The translations under genes were made by a program, and so were the position numbers. This document shows, one piece after another, positions 45,123 through 54,157 of a DNA stretch of 64,000 nucleotides; positions within the stretch are counted from its first letter, which is position 1; each line of letters starts with the position of its first letter. The notes under the pieces are model-generated. The model did no database searches, had not been told where the DNA came from, and saw only the letters and a program-made list of their open reading frames with translations. This DNA is from Blautia faecicola (GTDB taxonomy: Bacteria; Bacillota; Clostridia; Lachnospirales; Lachnospiraceae), in assembly GCF_004123145.1 (NCBI RefSeq), contig NZ_SDKC01000001.1:887501-951500 (forward strand), in the 5' to 3' direction.

Positions 45123-46370
45123 ATGGAAGAAAAAAAAGTATCAATACAAAAGAGCATTATCTGGAACTCGGCGGGAAGTATGGTATATCTGATCACGCAG
45201 TGGCTGATCAGTGTACTGGTAGTCCGGCTCTCCGGTGTGGAAACGGCGGGAGTCCTGACCCTTGCCATGTCGGTCAATAACGTATTTTACAGCATCGCCA
45301 TGCAGGGGATCCGCAATTATCAGGTATCGGACATGAAAGAAAAATACACTTCCGGTATCTATGTGAGCAGCCGTCTGATTATCTGTATCCTCTCGTTCCT
45401 GGCGTGTGGGGGTTATGCACTGATCGCCGGATACAGCTACGGATCGAGTCTGTGTATCGTTGCCTACTGCCTGTTTAAGATGGCGGAGGCGTTCTACGAT
45501 GTCTATGCCGGAATTTGTCAGAAAAAATGGCGGATGGACTGGATCGGAAAATCCTGGCTGGTGAAAGGACTTCTTTCTTTTGCGGGATTTGTGGTGGTAC
45601 TGGCAGTGACGCAGAGTCTGCTGGCAGCTATTCTTGCCATGGCGCTGGTCTCCTGGCTGGTGATCTTTTTCTATGATATTCCACGGGCAAAGAAGCTGGA
45701 TACCATAAAGATTCATCTGAAAGAGAAAAAAAATATAACGTTGATGGCGGAATGTTTTCCGCTGTTATGTTACCAGACCATGGCATCCGTTATTCCGACG
45801 ATCCCGCGTCTTGTGATGGAAAAACTTCTGGGAGGTGCGGCACTCGGTATCTACGGATCGGTTTCCGCACCGACGATGATCGTCCAGATGGGAGCGTCTT
45901 ATGTATTTAACCCGTTTATCACGCTGTTTGCCGAACAGTACAGCAGTGGAAATATCCGGGATTTCTGGAAAACTTTTCGCAAATGCATGGCAGCGATCGC
46001 ACTGATCAGCGTTGTCGCCCTTGGTGGCGGAAAGATCCTCGGACACTGGGGGCTGGAACTTCTGTACGGGGATGAGGTGGCAGCGCATGAAGATCTGTTG
46101 CTTCCTCTCATCGGCTGTACGATTCTGACCGCCATCGTGTGGTTTTTATGTGCGCTGCTTACGGTAGTAAGAGAGATCAAAGGACTGGTGATCTGCAATG
46201 TGATCATACTTCCGGTCAGCTATTTCGGCGCCTATCCGCTGATCCGCCAGTTTGGGATGCAGGGAGGAAGTATTTCCCTGGCGGTGAGTTATCTGATCGA
46301 GATCGTCGCACTCTGGATCTGGCTGTTACGGAAAGTCAGACAGAGGGAGAAACAACATATGGAAAAATAA
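45123..46370 (+). CDS. Polysaccharide flippase (Wzx / oligosaccharide flippase family)
   Basis: The 415-residue protein has about twelve membrane helices and the N-terminal pattern SIIWNSAGSMVYLITQWLIS (11-30) common in polysaccharide biosynthesis flippases. It would turn lipid-linked repeat units to the outer face, a route separate from the two ABC exporters in the window. It follows the GT2 gene by 16 bases and ends the licD operon. Confidence 0.9.
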   Translation: MEEKKVSIQKSIIWNSAGSMVYLITQWLISVLVVRLSGVETAGVLTLAMSVNNVFYSIAMQGIRNYQVSDMKEKYTSGIYVSSRLIICILSFLACGGYALIAGYSYGSSLCIVAYCLFKMAEAFYDVYAGICQKKWRMDWIGKSWLVKGLLSFAGFVVVLAVTQSLLAAILAMALVSWLVIFFYDIPRAKKLDTIKIHLKEKKNITLMAECFPLLCYQTMASVIPTIPRLVMEKLLGGAALGIYGSVSAPTMIVQMGASYVFNPFITLFAEQYSSGNIRDFWKTFRKCMAAIALISVVALGGGKILGHWGLELLYGDEVAAHEDLLLPLIGCTILTAIVWFLCALLTVVREIKGLVICNVIILPVSYFGAYPLIRQFGMQGGSISLAVSYLIEIVALWIWLLRKVRQREKQHMEK

Positions 46371-46371
46371 G

Positions 46372-46398
46372 AAAAAGTGCCTGTTTTCGGCACTTTTT
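46372..46398 (+). terminator. Terminator of the licD-GT2-wzx operon
   Basis: A 10-bp stem AAAAAGTGCC/GGCACTTTTT with a 7-base loop, directly after the wzx stop codon, followed by a further T. Confidence 0.92.
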
Positions 46399-46418
46399 TG
46401 ATCGTAAGAAAAGTATTC

Positions 46419-46447
46419 TTGAAGCGAAAGTATAAGAATGGTATAAT
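46419..46447 (+). promoter_or_regulatory. Sigma-A promoter of the arnE/F-like and wecE operon
   Basis: TTGAAG (46419-46424), 17 bases, TATAAT (46442-46447), 59 bases before the first start codon. Confidence 0.88.
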
Positions 46448-46505
46448 AAGATGATATGGTATCGTCTGTAAAGAGGATATACAAAAAGAACAAAAGGAAA
46501 AAACG

Positions 46506-46856
46506 ATGGAAAAAGTAAAGAATTACATACAGCTTCACCTGAATATTCTGCTGTTTTCGCTGACCAGTGTATTTTCCAAGATGGCGTCCGTTCAGTATAA
46601 TAAGCACGGGCTGGGAAGTATCTGGCTTTATGTGTTTCTGGCACTGATGATCGGAAACTGCGGGATCTATGCCATTGCATGGCAGCAGGTGATAAAGAAG
46701 TTCTCCCTGTCCACAGCGTATGCAAACAAGAGTGTGTACCTGTTATGGTCGCAGATCTGGGCAGTGGTGATCTTTCATGAAAATCTGTCGGCGCAGAATA
46801 TTATCGGAATCCTGGTAGTACTCGCCGGCGTATGGGTGGTGCAGCGCTATGAATAG
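46506..46856 (+). CDS. Small EamA/SMR-like transporter subunit (ArnE-like)
   Basis: The 116-residue protein has four membrane helices, half the size of an EamA transporter. Its C-terminal pattern AQNIIGILVVLAGVWVVQ (97-114) is typical for the family. It overlaps a second such gene by 8 bases; the pair resembles ArnE/ArnF, the heterodimer proposed to flip undecaprenyl-phosphate-aminoarabinose. The wecE gene downstream makes the same link to an amino sugar plausible. Confidence 0.83.
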   Translation: MEKVKNYIQLHLNILLFSLTSVFSKMASVQYNKHGLGSIWLYVFLALMIGNCGIYAIAWQQVIKKFSLSTAYANKSVYLLWSQIWAVVIFHENLSAQNIIGILVVLAGVWVVQRYE

Positions 46857-47187
46857 AATGTTTATGTTACTGATGCTGGCAGGCACATTTTTTACTGCCA
46901 TCTCCCAGGTACTCTTAAAACAGAGTGCCAATAAAAAATACAGCAATCCGCTGCTGGAATATCTGAACTGGCGGGTGATCGTGGCGTACGGGATCTTTTT
47001 CGGCGTATTGCTTCTGAACACCTGGTGTTATACGAAAGTGGATATGCGTTTCGGGCCGGTGATCGATACTGCGGCGTATGTATTTGTACTGATCTTTTCA
47101 AGATTGATTCTGAACGAGAAGATCACAAAAGGAAAACTTGTCGGAAATCTGCTGATCATAGCAGGAATTTTGATTTATACGATGTGA
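46849..47187 (+). CDS. Small EamA/SMR-like transporter subunit (ArnF-like)
   Basis: The 112-residue protein has four helices and ends LVGNLLIIAGILIYTM. Like its partner it covers half of a drug/metabolite transporter. The 8-base overlap of the two genes indicates coupled synthesis in equal amounts. Confidence 0.83.
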   Translation: MNRMFMLLMLAGTFFTAISQVLLKQSANKKYSNPLLEYLNWRVIVAYGIFFGVLLLNTWCYTKVDMRFGPVIDTAAYVFVLIFSRLILNEKITKGKLVGNLLIIAGILIYTM

Positions 47188-47253
47188 GATACCAGAGGCA
47201 GAAGTACGGAACAATCCGGTATCAAAGAAAAACAATAAACAGGAGTGAGAAGA

Positions 47254-48408
47254 GTGAGAATCAGTTTTAACCGCCCACCGTTTGTGGGAAAAGAAACAGA
47301 GTATATTAAAGAAGCCGTAGAAAAAAACGGTATGATCTGCGGAGACGGTCCGTTTACAAAAAAATGTTCCGAGTGGATGAAGGACAGGTTTCAGACGAAA
47401 AACGTATTGCTGACAACTTCCTGTACGCATGCACTGGAGATGGCGGCATTTCTGGCGGATATCCAGCCAGGAGATGAAGTGATCATGCCGTCGTATACGT
47501 TTGTATCCACCGCGGATGCTTTCGTTTTGCGGGGCGCTACCTGTGTGTTTGTGGATATCCGCCCGGATACGATGAATATCGATGAGACAAAAATCGAGGA
47601 AGCGATCACAGAGAAGACGAAAGCAATCGTGCCGGTGCATTATGCCGGTGTCAGCTGTGCGATGGATGAGATCATGGCAATCGCGAAAAAATACAATCTG
47701 AAAGTGGTGGAAGATGCCGCGCAGGGAGTGAATGCTTTTTATAAGGGAAAAGCACTGGGAACGATCGGTGATTTCGGATGCTACAGTTTCCATGAGACCA
47801 AGAATTATTCCATGGGAGAGGGTGGTGCGATTCTCTTTCAGGATGACAAATATCTGGAACCGGCGGAAATTTTACGGGAAAAGGGAACGAACCGCAGCCA
47901 GTATTTCCGTGGACAGATCGACAAATATACCTGGGTGGGCTATGGTTCTTCTTACCTGCCAAGCGATATGAATGCCGCCTATCTGTGGGCGCAGCTGGAA
48001 GTGGCAGATAAGATCAATGACAAGAGACTGTCTATCTGGAACTTCTATCACGAAGAACTGAAAGAACTGGAAGACAGAGGAGTGCTGGAACGCCCGTATA
48101 TCCCGGAATATGCAACACACAATGCCCATATGTATTACATCAAAGTAAAAGATCTGAAGGTGCGGACAAAACTTCTGGCATATCTGAAACAGCGCGGGAT
48201 CCTGAGCGTCTTTCATTATGTACCGCTTCACACGGCAACTGCAGGAAAGAAATTTGGAAGATTCCACGGCGAGGATGTCTACACGACAAAAGAGAGCGAA
48301 CGGCTGTGCCGTCTGCCGATGTATTACAGCCTGTCTCTGGAAGAAGCGGCGGAAGTGGTAAAAGCACTGAAGGAATTTACGGAGTATGAGACAATAGAAG
48401 GAAGATAA
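47254..48408 (+). CDS. wecE: dTDP-4-amino-4,6-dideoxygalactose transaminase (WecE/RffA type)
   Basis: The 384-residue PLP enzyme has the WecE-like N-terminus RISFNRPPFVGKE, VVEDAAQG (with the cofactor Asp) and the PLP lysine K183 in FHETKNYSMGEGG. It aminates dTDP-4-keto-6-deoxyglucose to dTDP-Fuc4N. Its substrate is the same intermediate that rfbC uses, so two dTDP sugars may be made. GTG 47254 is preferred over GTG 47245 because AGGAG then has an 8-base spacing. Confidence 0.92.
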   Translation: MRISFNRPPFVGKETEYIKEAVEKNGMICGDGPFTKKCSEWMKDRFQTKNVLLTTSCTHALEMAAFLADIQPGDEVIMPSYTFVSTADAFVLRGATCVFVDIRPDTMNIDETKIEEAITEKTKAIVPVHYAGVSCAMDEIMAIAKKYNLKVVEDAAQGVNAFYKGKALGTIGDFGCYSFHETKNYSMGEGGAILFQDDKYLEPAEILREKGTNRSQYFRGQIDKYTWVGYGSSYLPSDMNAAYLWAQLEVADKINDKRLSIWNFYHEELKELEDRGVLERPYIPEYATHNAHMYYIKVKDLKVRTKLLAYLKQRGILSVFHYVPLHTATAGKKFGRFHGEDVYTTKESERLCRLPMYYSLSLEEAAEVVKALKEFTEYETIEGR

Positions 48409-48441
48409 AAGGCAGATAAACGGCAACAGAAAGGAGTATCG

Positions 48442-50259
48442 ATGAGTTCAGGAAACTGGATGCGTTATCTGAAAAAGATAAAACCGTATACGATCAAAAA
48501 GGGGTTTCGTTATCTGAAACATTACGGACCGAAGGAGTTCTGGGTGCGCCTGTGCGAGCGGATGGAACCGGAAGAAGTGCCTTACGGACCATGGTTTGAA
48601 AGCCATAAACCAACGGAAAAAGAACTGGAAGCACAGAGAAAGAAACAGTGGAAAAAACAGCCGCTGATCAGTGTGGTTGTCCCGGCATATAAAACGCCTG
48701 AAAAATTCCTGCGGGAAATGATCAAATCTCTGGAGGCGCAGACCTACACAAACTGGGAACTGTGTATCGCCAATGCAAGTCCGGAAGACACAGCGATGGC
48801 GGAAGTGCTCCGGGAGTACACCGGGAAAGATGCCAGAGTAAAAGTGGAAGATCTGAAAGAAAATCTCGGAATCGCGGAAAATACGAATGCCGCGATGGAG
48901 ATGGCAGTCGGGGAATTTACCGGGCTGCTCGATCATGACGATCTGCTGGCACCGCAGGCACTCTACCGGATCGTGGAGGCGTTGAATCAAAGTTCAGAAG
49001 AGCCGGACGTTTTTTATTCGGATGAGGATAAGGTGACAACGGATCTGAGCGAACATTTTCAGCCGCATTTCAAACCGGATTTTAATATCGATCTGTTAAG
49101 ATCCAATAATTATATTACACATTTCTTTGTGGTGAGAACGAATCTGATCCGTCAGGTTGGCGGGTTCCGCAGAGAGTATGACGGTGCGCAGGATTATGAT
49201 TTCATCTTCCGGTGTACGGAGGCGGCGAAACACATCTGCCACATCCCGGAAGTGCTGTATCACTGGCGGACGCATCAGGCATCTACGGCGGACAATCCGG
49301 CAAGCAAGATGTATGCGTTTGACGCGGGAAAACGTGCCATCGAAGCGCATCTGAAACGACAGGGTGTGGAGGGAACCGTGAGCCATACGAAAGACCTTGG
49401 TTTCTATCAGGTGGAATATCCGGTACAGGGAAATCCGCTGGTGTCCATCCTGATTCCGAACAAAGATCAGAAAGATACGTTGAAACAGTGTCTGGACTCC
49501 GTATTTTCTAAGACTGCATATGCCAATTATGAAGTGATCATCATAGAGAATAACAGCCAGGAGAAAGAAACCTGGGAATACTATGAAGAACTGAAGCAGC
49601 GGGACAACGTAAAGATCGTGACCTGGGAATCCGGATTTAACTATTCGGCGATCAATAATTTCGGAGAAAAATCGGCCTCCGGAGAGTATCTGCTGTTTTT
49701 AAATAATGATGTGGAAGTGATCAATCCGCATTGGATGGAAGAACTGCTGGGAAACTGCCAGCGAAAAGAAGTGGGGATCGTGGGAGCAAAATTGTATTAC
49801 CCAGACGATACGATCCAGCATGCGGGAACGATCATCGGAATCGGCGGGATCGCCGGTCATGCCTTTTTAAATATGCCGCGTTCGCGAAGCGGTTACCTGC
49901 ACAAGGCATCTTTGCAGATGGATTTGAGTGCGGTGACAGCGGCATGCATGATGATGAAACGGTCTGTATTTGAAAGCCTGGGTGGATTTGAAGAAAAACT
50001 TGCGGTGGCTTTTAACGATGTGGATCTGTGTTTGCGCTGTGTGAAAGCCGGCTATCTGGTGGTTTACAATCCGAAAGTGGAACTGTATCATTACGAATCC
50101 AAATCCAGAGGATCGGAGGACAGCGAAGAAAAGGTGCGCCGGTTCCAGCAGGAGACCGAATTTATGCGGACCCGATGGATCGATCTGCTAAAACAGGGAG
50201 ATCCCTATTACAATAAAAACCTTACTCTGAGCAAATGGAATTATTCCCTGCGGGCGTAA
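48442..50259 (+). CDS. Tandem-domain GT2 glycosyltransferase
   Basis: The 605-residue protein has two GT2 domains. The first spans about 75-300 (VVVPAYKTPE; LDHDD 163-167; SDEDK) and the second about 328-580 (ILIPNKD; LNNDVE). It parallels the 816-residue protein at 33521 over its whole length except for that protein's N-terminal beta domain. Such enzymes probably add two successive residues, often rhamnose. AGAAAGGAG lies upstream of ATG. Confidence 0.92.
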   Translation: MSSGNWMRYLKKIKPYTIKKGFRYLKHYGPKEFWVRLCERMEPEEVPYGPWFESHKPTEKELEAQRKKQWKKQPLISVVVPAYKTPEKFLREMIKSLEAQTYTNWELCIANASPEDTAMAEVLREYTGKDARVKVEDLKENLGIAENTNAAMEMAVGEFTGLLDHDDLLAPQALYRIVEALNQSSEEPDVFYSDEDKVTTDLSEHFQPHFKPDFNIDLLRSNNYITHFFVVRTNLIRQVGGFRREYDGAQDYDFIFRCTEAAKHICHIPEVLYHWRTHQASTADNPASKMYAFDAGKRAIEAHLKRQGVEGTVSHTKDLGFYQVEYPVQGNPLVSILIPNKDQKDTLKQCLDSVFSKTAYANYEVIIIENNSQEKETWEYYEELKQRDNVKIVTWESGFNYSAINNFGEKSASGEYLLFLNNDVEVINPHWMEELLGNCQRKEVGIVGAKLYYPDDTIQHAGTIIGIGGIAGHAFLNMPRSRSGYLHKASLQMDLSAVTAACMMMKRSVFESLGGFEEKLAVAFNDVDLCLRCVKAGYLVVYNPKVELYHYESKSRGSEDSEEKVRRFQQETEFMRTRWIDLLKQGDPYYNKNLTLSKWNYSLRA

Positions 50260-50272
50260 GGAAGGAGATACG

Positions 50273-51226
50273 ATGAAAAAGATAACCGTTGTGATTCCCA
50301 ACTTTAACGGGATGCAGTATGTGGAACGTTGTCTGGACAGTCTGGAGAGACAGACATTTTCCGATTTTGATGTGATTTTTGTGGACAATGGTTCCGTGGA
50401 TGGAAGCAGAGAACTGACCGAAGAAAAATACCCATGGGTGAAGGTGATCGCGCTGGCGGAAAACACCGGGTTCTGTAAGGCGGTAAATCTCGGAATCGAG
50501 GCGACACAGACACCGTATGTGGTGTTGTTAAACAATGATACCGAGGCGGAACCGGATTTTCTGAAAGAGCTGTATCTTGGAATTGAAAGAAAAAAGAACG
50601 CTTTTTCCGGGGCAGCGCGGATGCTGCAGTTTCATGACCGGGGAAAGATGGATGACGCCGGGAATTATTATAACTGCCTTGGCTGGGCATTTGCTCTGGG
50701 AAAAGGAAAACCGGAAGAAAATTATCTGAAAGAGCGGAAAATATTTGCCTCCTGCGGGGGAGCGGCGATTTACCGGACGGAACTGGTAAAGAAACTCGGC
50801 GGATTTGACGAGGAGCATTTTGCTTATCTCGAAGACATCGATCTCGGATACCGGGCGCAGATCGCCGGGTACAAAAACTGGTATCTGCCGAAAGCAGGGG
50901 TGTACCATGTGGGAAGCGGAACTTCCGGCTCCCGCTACAATCAATTCAAGATCCGATATTCTTCGAGAAATAATATCTATATGCTTTATAAAAACATGCC
51001 CCTTTTGCAGATCCTTCTGAACCTGCCGTTTCTGATCCTGGGATTTGGCACGAAACTGGTGTTCTTTGCCACGAAAAAGTACGGACGGGAATATGCCGCG
51101 GGAATCAAGAATGGATTTTCCCTGTGCAAGAAAGAAAAAAAAGTACCGTTTTCCTGGAAACATCTGCCAAATTACGCAAAGATCCAGTTGCAATTATGGA
51201 TCAATGTGATCCGGAGATTTGGATAG
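50273..51226 (+). CDS. GT2 glycosyltransferase, rhamnosyltransferase type
   Basis: The 317-residue protein has VVIPNFNGMQYVERCLDSL (5-23), VDNGS, NTGFCKAVN and LNNDTE (about 85-90), then the family's late motif GSRYNQFKIRYSSRNN (about 221-236) before a membrane-near helix. This is the WbbL/RfbF-like branch, in which dTDP-rhamnose is a common donor. AGGAAGGAG precedes ATG. It ends the arnE/F-wecE operon; no strong terminator follows before the next promoter. Confidence 0.9.
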   Translation: MKKITVVIPNFNGMQYVERCLDSLERQTFSDFDVIFVDNGSVDGSRELTEEKYPWVKVIALAENTGFCKAVNLGIEATQTPYVVLLNNDTEAEPDFLKELYLGIERKKNAFSGAARMLQFHDRGKMDDAGNYYNCLGWAFALGKGKPEENYLKERKIFASCGGAAIYRTELVKKLGGFDEEHFAYLEDIDLGYRAQIAGYKNWYLPKAGVYHVGSGTSGSRYNQFKIRYSSRNNIYMLYKNMPLLQILLNLPFLILGFGTKLVFFATKKYGREYAAGIKNGFSLCKKEKKVPFSWKHLPNYAKIQLQLWINVIRRFG

Positions 51227-51253
51227 GGGAGGCATACGGGAACGTAAGTTTTG

Positions 51254-51282
51254 TTGACAGGAAAATGCTTCCTGACTATAAT
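51254..51282 (+). promoter_or_regulatory. Full-consensus sigma-A promoter of the second priming transferase gene
   Basis: TTGACA (51254-51259), 17 bases, TATAAT (51277-51282), leaving a leader of about 110 bases. The spacer holds a small AGGAA/TTCCT repeat. The gap 51227-51399 has nothing else that I can name. Confidence 0.92.
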
Positions 51283-51399
51283 ATGTAAGAAAAGTGTAAG
51301 TTAATTAATAAAATGTTTGGTTGAGCTTTTTGGGGTTCCGTATTATAGTAATATGGTAAACAGAAAGGGATACCGAAAACGATTAAAAGGTGAAAAATA

Positions 51400-52806
51400 T
51401 TGATTAAAGATAATCAGAAGTACTTTAATCGTATGCACGTAGTGATAGATGCCGTTGTGATCATCATTTCCTATCTGGCGGCATGGTTATTAAAATTCGT
51501 GGGTCCGTTTTCCGGCGATGCGGTCAGGAGCTTGTCTTTTGAGTGGTATATGACAGCACTGTTTGGAATTGTCCCTGTTTATCTGATTCTGTATTATGCA
51601 TTTAATTTGTATACACCCAAACGGGTACAGGGACGCAGGCTGGAATTTTCCAACATTGTAAAAGCGAATACAGTGGGACTCCTGTTGTTGATCGGCGGCA
51701 TCTATGTGTTGCTCAAAGAGATCAACTTTTCCCGTGACATGTTGTTTTACTTTTATTTTATCAACATGTGTCTGGAAGAACTGGTTCGTATGGCGATCCG
51801 CTATCTGTTGCGGGATATCCGCAAGAGAGGACTGAATCAGAAGCATATCTTACTGGTTGGTTACAGCAAGGCAGCGGAAGGATATATCGACCGGATCCTG
51901 GAAAATCCGCAGTGGGGTTATCAGATTCGGGGAATCCTCGATGACAATGTGGAAGCGGGAACTACGTACCGCGGAATTAAAGTACTTGGAAGAATTGCTA
52001 ATCTGATGGTGATCTTACCGGAAAACCGGCTGGATGAGATCGCGATCACTTTGGGACTGAGTGAGTATTACCGGCTGCAGGAAATTGTGGCAATGTGTGA
52101 AAAGTCAGGAGTTCATACGAAGTTTATTCCTGATTATAACAATATCATTCCGACAAAACCGTATACGGAAGATTTACTGGGACTTCCGGTCATCAATATC
52201 CGGTATGTGCCACTGACCAATACGTTCAACGCGGTGGTGAAACGGCTGATGGATATCTTCGGATCGCTGGTTGCAATCATCCTGTTTTCTCCGGTGATGC
52301 TGTTTGCCGTGATCATGATCAAACTGACGTCTCCGGGACCGTTGATCTATAAACAGGAGCGGGTGGGACTTCACAATCATACGTTTATGATGTACAAGTT
52401 CCGTTCGATGGAAGTACAGTCAAAGGAAAGTGAAAAGAAGGCATGGACCGTGAAAAACGATCCAAGAGTGACCGGAATCGGAAAACTGATGCGAAGGACG
52501 AGTATCGATGAACTGCCACAGCTGTTCAACATCCTGAAAGGGGATATGAGTTTGGTGGGACCAAGACCGGAGCGTCCGTTTTTCGTGGAAAAATTCAGGG
52601 AAGAAATTCCGAGATATATGGTGAAACATCAGGTACGTCCGGGTCTTACCGGCTGGGCACAGGTGAACGGATACAGGGGCAATACCTCGATCCGGAAACG
52701 AATCGAATACGACCTGTATTACATCGAAAACTGGTCGATCGGACTGGATATAAAGATTATTTTGCTGACATTTTTAAAAGGCTTTATCAACAAGAATGCG
52801 TATTAG
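51400..52806 (+). CDS. Undecaprenyl-phosphate sugar phosphotransferase (WcaJ/WbaP-like, full length)
   Basis: The 468-residue protein has four N-terminal membrane helices (about 12-130), a CoA-binding-like soluble domain (145-250), a further membrane segment (about 282-310) and the catalytic domain with D370-E371 in TSIDELPQ, GPRPERP and RPGLTGWAQ. It attaches the first sugar phosphate to undecaprenyl phosphate. Its TTG start has AAAAGG 9 bases upstream. It is the second priming enzyme of the locus; the other, at 3567, is a minimal form fused to GT2, so at least two glycans are probably begun here. Confidence 0.93.
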   Translation: MIKDNQKYFNRMHVVIDAVVIIISYLAAWLLKFVGPFSGDAVRSLSFEWYMTALFGIVPVYLILYYAFNLYTPKRVQGRRLEFSNIVKANTVGLLLLIGGIYVLLKEINFSRDMLFYFYFINMCLEELVRMAIRYLLRDIRKRGLNQKHILLVGYSKAAEGYIDRILENPQWGYQIRGILDDNVEAGTTYRGIKVLGRIANLMVILPENRLDEIAITLGLSEYYRLQEIVAMCEKSGVHTKFIPDYNNIIPTKPYTEDLLGLPVINIRYVPLTNTFNAVVKRLMDIFGSLVAIILFSPVMLFAVIMIKLTSPGPLIYKQERVGLHNHTFMMYKFRSMEVQSKESEKKAWTVKNDPRVTGIGKLMRRTSIDELPQLFNILKGDMSLVGPRPERPFFVEKFREEIPRYMVKHQVRPGLTGWAQVNGYRGNTSIRKRIEYDLYYIENWSIGLDIKIILLTFLKGFINKNAY

Positions 52807-52857
52807 GCAAAAGGTCCGCAAGATAGGAAACGAAAAGGAATCATAAGGAGTAGATAC

Positions 52858-54123
52858 ATGGCGAAGAAGAAAAACCTGACGGACAGACAGAAAAGAGTCC
52901 GACGCAGACGTCGGAGAAGTACGTTGAGCAGAGTGATGTTCGCACTGGAAATTATCGTTCTGGTAGTCCTGATGGGCGGACTGTTTGTATATGCGAAACT
53001 TGGAAAGCTGAATCACGAGACGATCAATGAAGAAGAACTTGATGTGAATGAGAGCGTGACGGAAAACCAGGTCATGAAAGGATATACCACGATCGCACTG
53101 GTAGGAATCGACAGCCGGGATGACAAGCTGAAGAGTGACTGGAACAGTGATACGATGATCATAGCAAGCATCAATAACGACACCAAGAAAGTAAAACTGG
53201 TGTCGGTATACCGGGATACCTATCTGTGTCTGGGAGAAGATGAAGATGAAAATAATTCCTATGGACTTGCCAATTCGGCGTATTGTACCGGCGGTGCCAA
53301 GAAAATGATCAACATGCTGAACAAAAATCTGGATATGAACATTTCCGATTTTGTTACCGTGAATTTTCAGGCAGTGGCAGAGACGGTGGAACTGCTTGGT
53401 GGAATTGATGTGGAGATGAAAAAAGAAGAGGTTGTTCATCTGAACAATTATTGTGTGGAAACCTCGGAAGTGACAGGGATGGATTACACCCCGCTGGAGG
53501 AAATCGAGGGTGTGCATCATCTGAACGGTGTACAGGCAGTAGCTTATGCACGAATCCGAAAAACATCCGGAAACGATTTCCGCCGTGCGGCAAGACAGAG
53601 GGAAGTGATCTACAGAATTGTAGAAAAAGCGAAGAATTCAAGTATTGCCACGTTAAATACGGTACTGGATAAAATTTTCCCTATGATCTATACCTCATTA
53701 ACGGAAAAAGAGATTTTATCGATGGGAATGAATATGCTGTCATATGATATTGAAGATCAGACCGGTTTTCCGTTTGATCATCTGTATGGCGATACGGTGA
53801 AAGAGGCGATGGATGGTGTGGACTGCGTACTGCCGATCACCCTGGAGTCGAATGTAATCAAACTTCATGAATTCCTGTACCCGGAAGACAGTTATGTACC
53901 GTCAAACGAGGTGAAGACATACAGTCAGGAAATTATCGATAAGAGTGGATTTGGTGAAGAATCCAGACTGGAACACTCGGAAGACGGATCGCTGGCAGCT
54001 TATCGGGAAACGGATACAGAATCCGCTGATACGACAGAAAATACTGCGGATACACAGGAAGAGAGTACGGCAGATACAACCGGTGACACACAGGGATATG
54101 ATGAGTCTTCCCTGGCACAGTAA
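52858..54123 (+). CDS. LytR-CpsA-Psr (LCP) family protein, copy 1
   Basis: The 421-residue protein has a very basic N-terminus (1-25), one membrane helix (about 27-46) and an extracellular LCP domain with SDTMIIASIN (97-106), the catalytic-type Arg in VYRDTY (117-122), ARIR (231-234) and FRRAARQ (241-247). LCP enzymes join lipid-linked teichoic acids or capsules to peptidoglycan. The last 40 residues are Thr/Asp/Glu-rich. It follows the priming transferase by 51 bases and precedes a close paralogue. Confidence 0.94.
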   Translation: MAKKKNLTDRQKRVRRRRRRSTLSRVMFALEIIVLVVLMGGLFVYAKLGKLNHETINEEELDVNESVTENQVMKGYTTIALVGIDSRDDKLKSDWNSDTMIIASINNDTKKVKLVSVYRDTYLCLGEDEDENNSYGLANSAYCTGGAKKMINMLNKNLDMNISDFVTVNFQAVAETVELLGGIDVEMKKEEVVHLNNYCVETSEVTGMDYTPLEEIEGVHHLNGVQAVAYARIRKTSGNDFRRAARQREVIYRIVEKAKNSSIATLNTVLDKIFPMIYTSLTEKEILSMGMNMLSYDIEDQTGFPFDHLYGDTVKEAMDGVDCVLPITLESNVIKLHEFLYPEDSYVPSNEVKTYSQEIIDKSGFGEESRLEHSEDGSLAAYRETDTESADTTENTADTQEESTADTTGDTQGYDESSLAQ

Positions 54124-54157
54124 ACCTTAGGGGATACAAAAGAGGGAGGGGAAGTCT

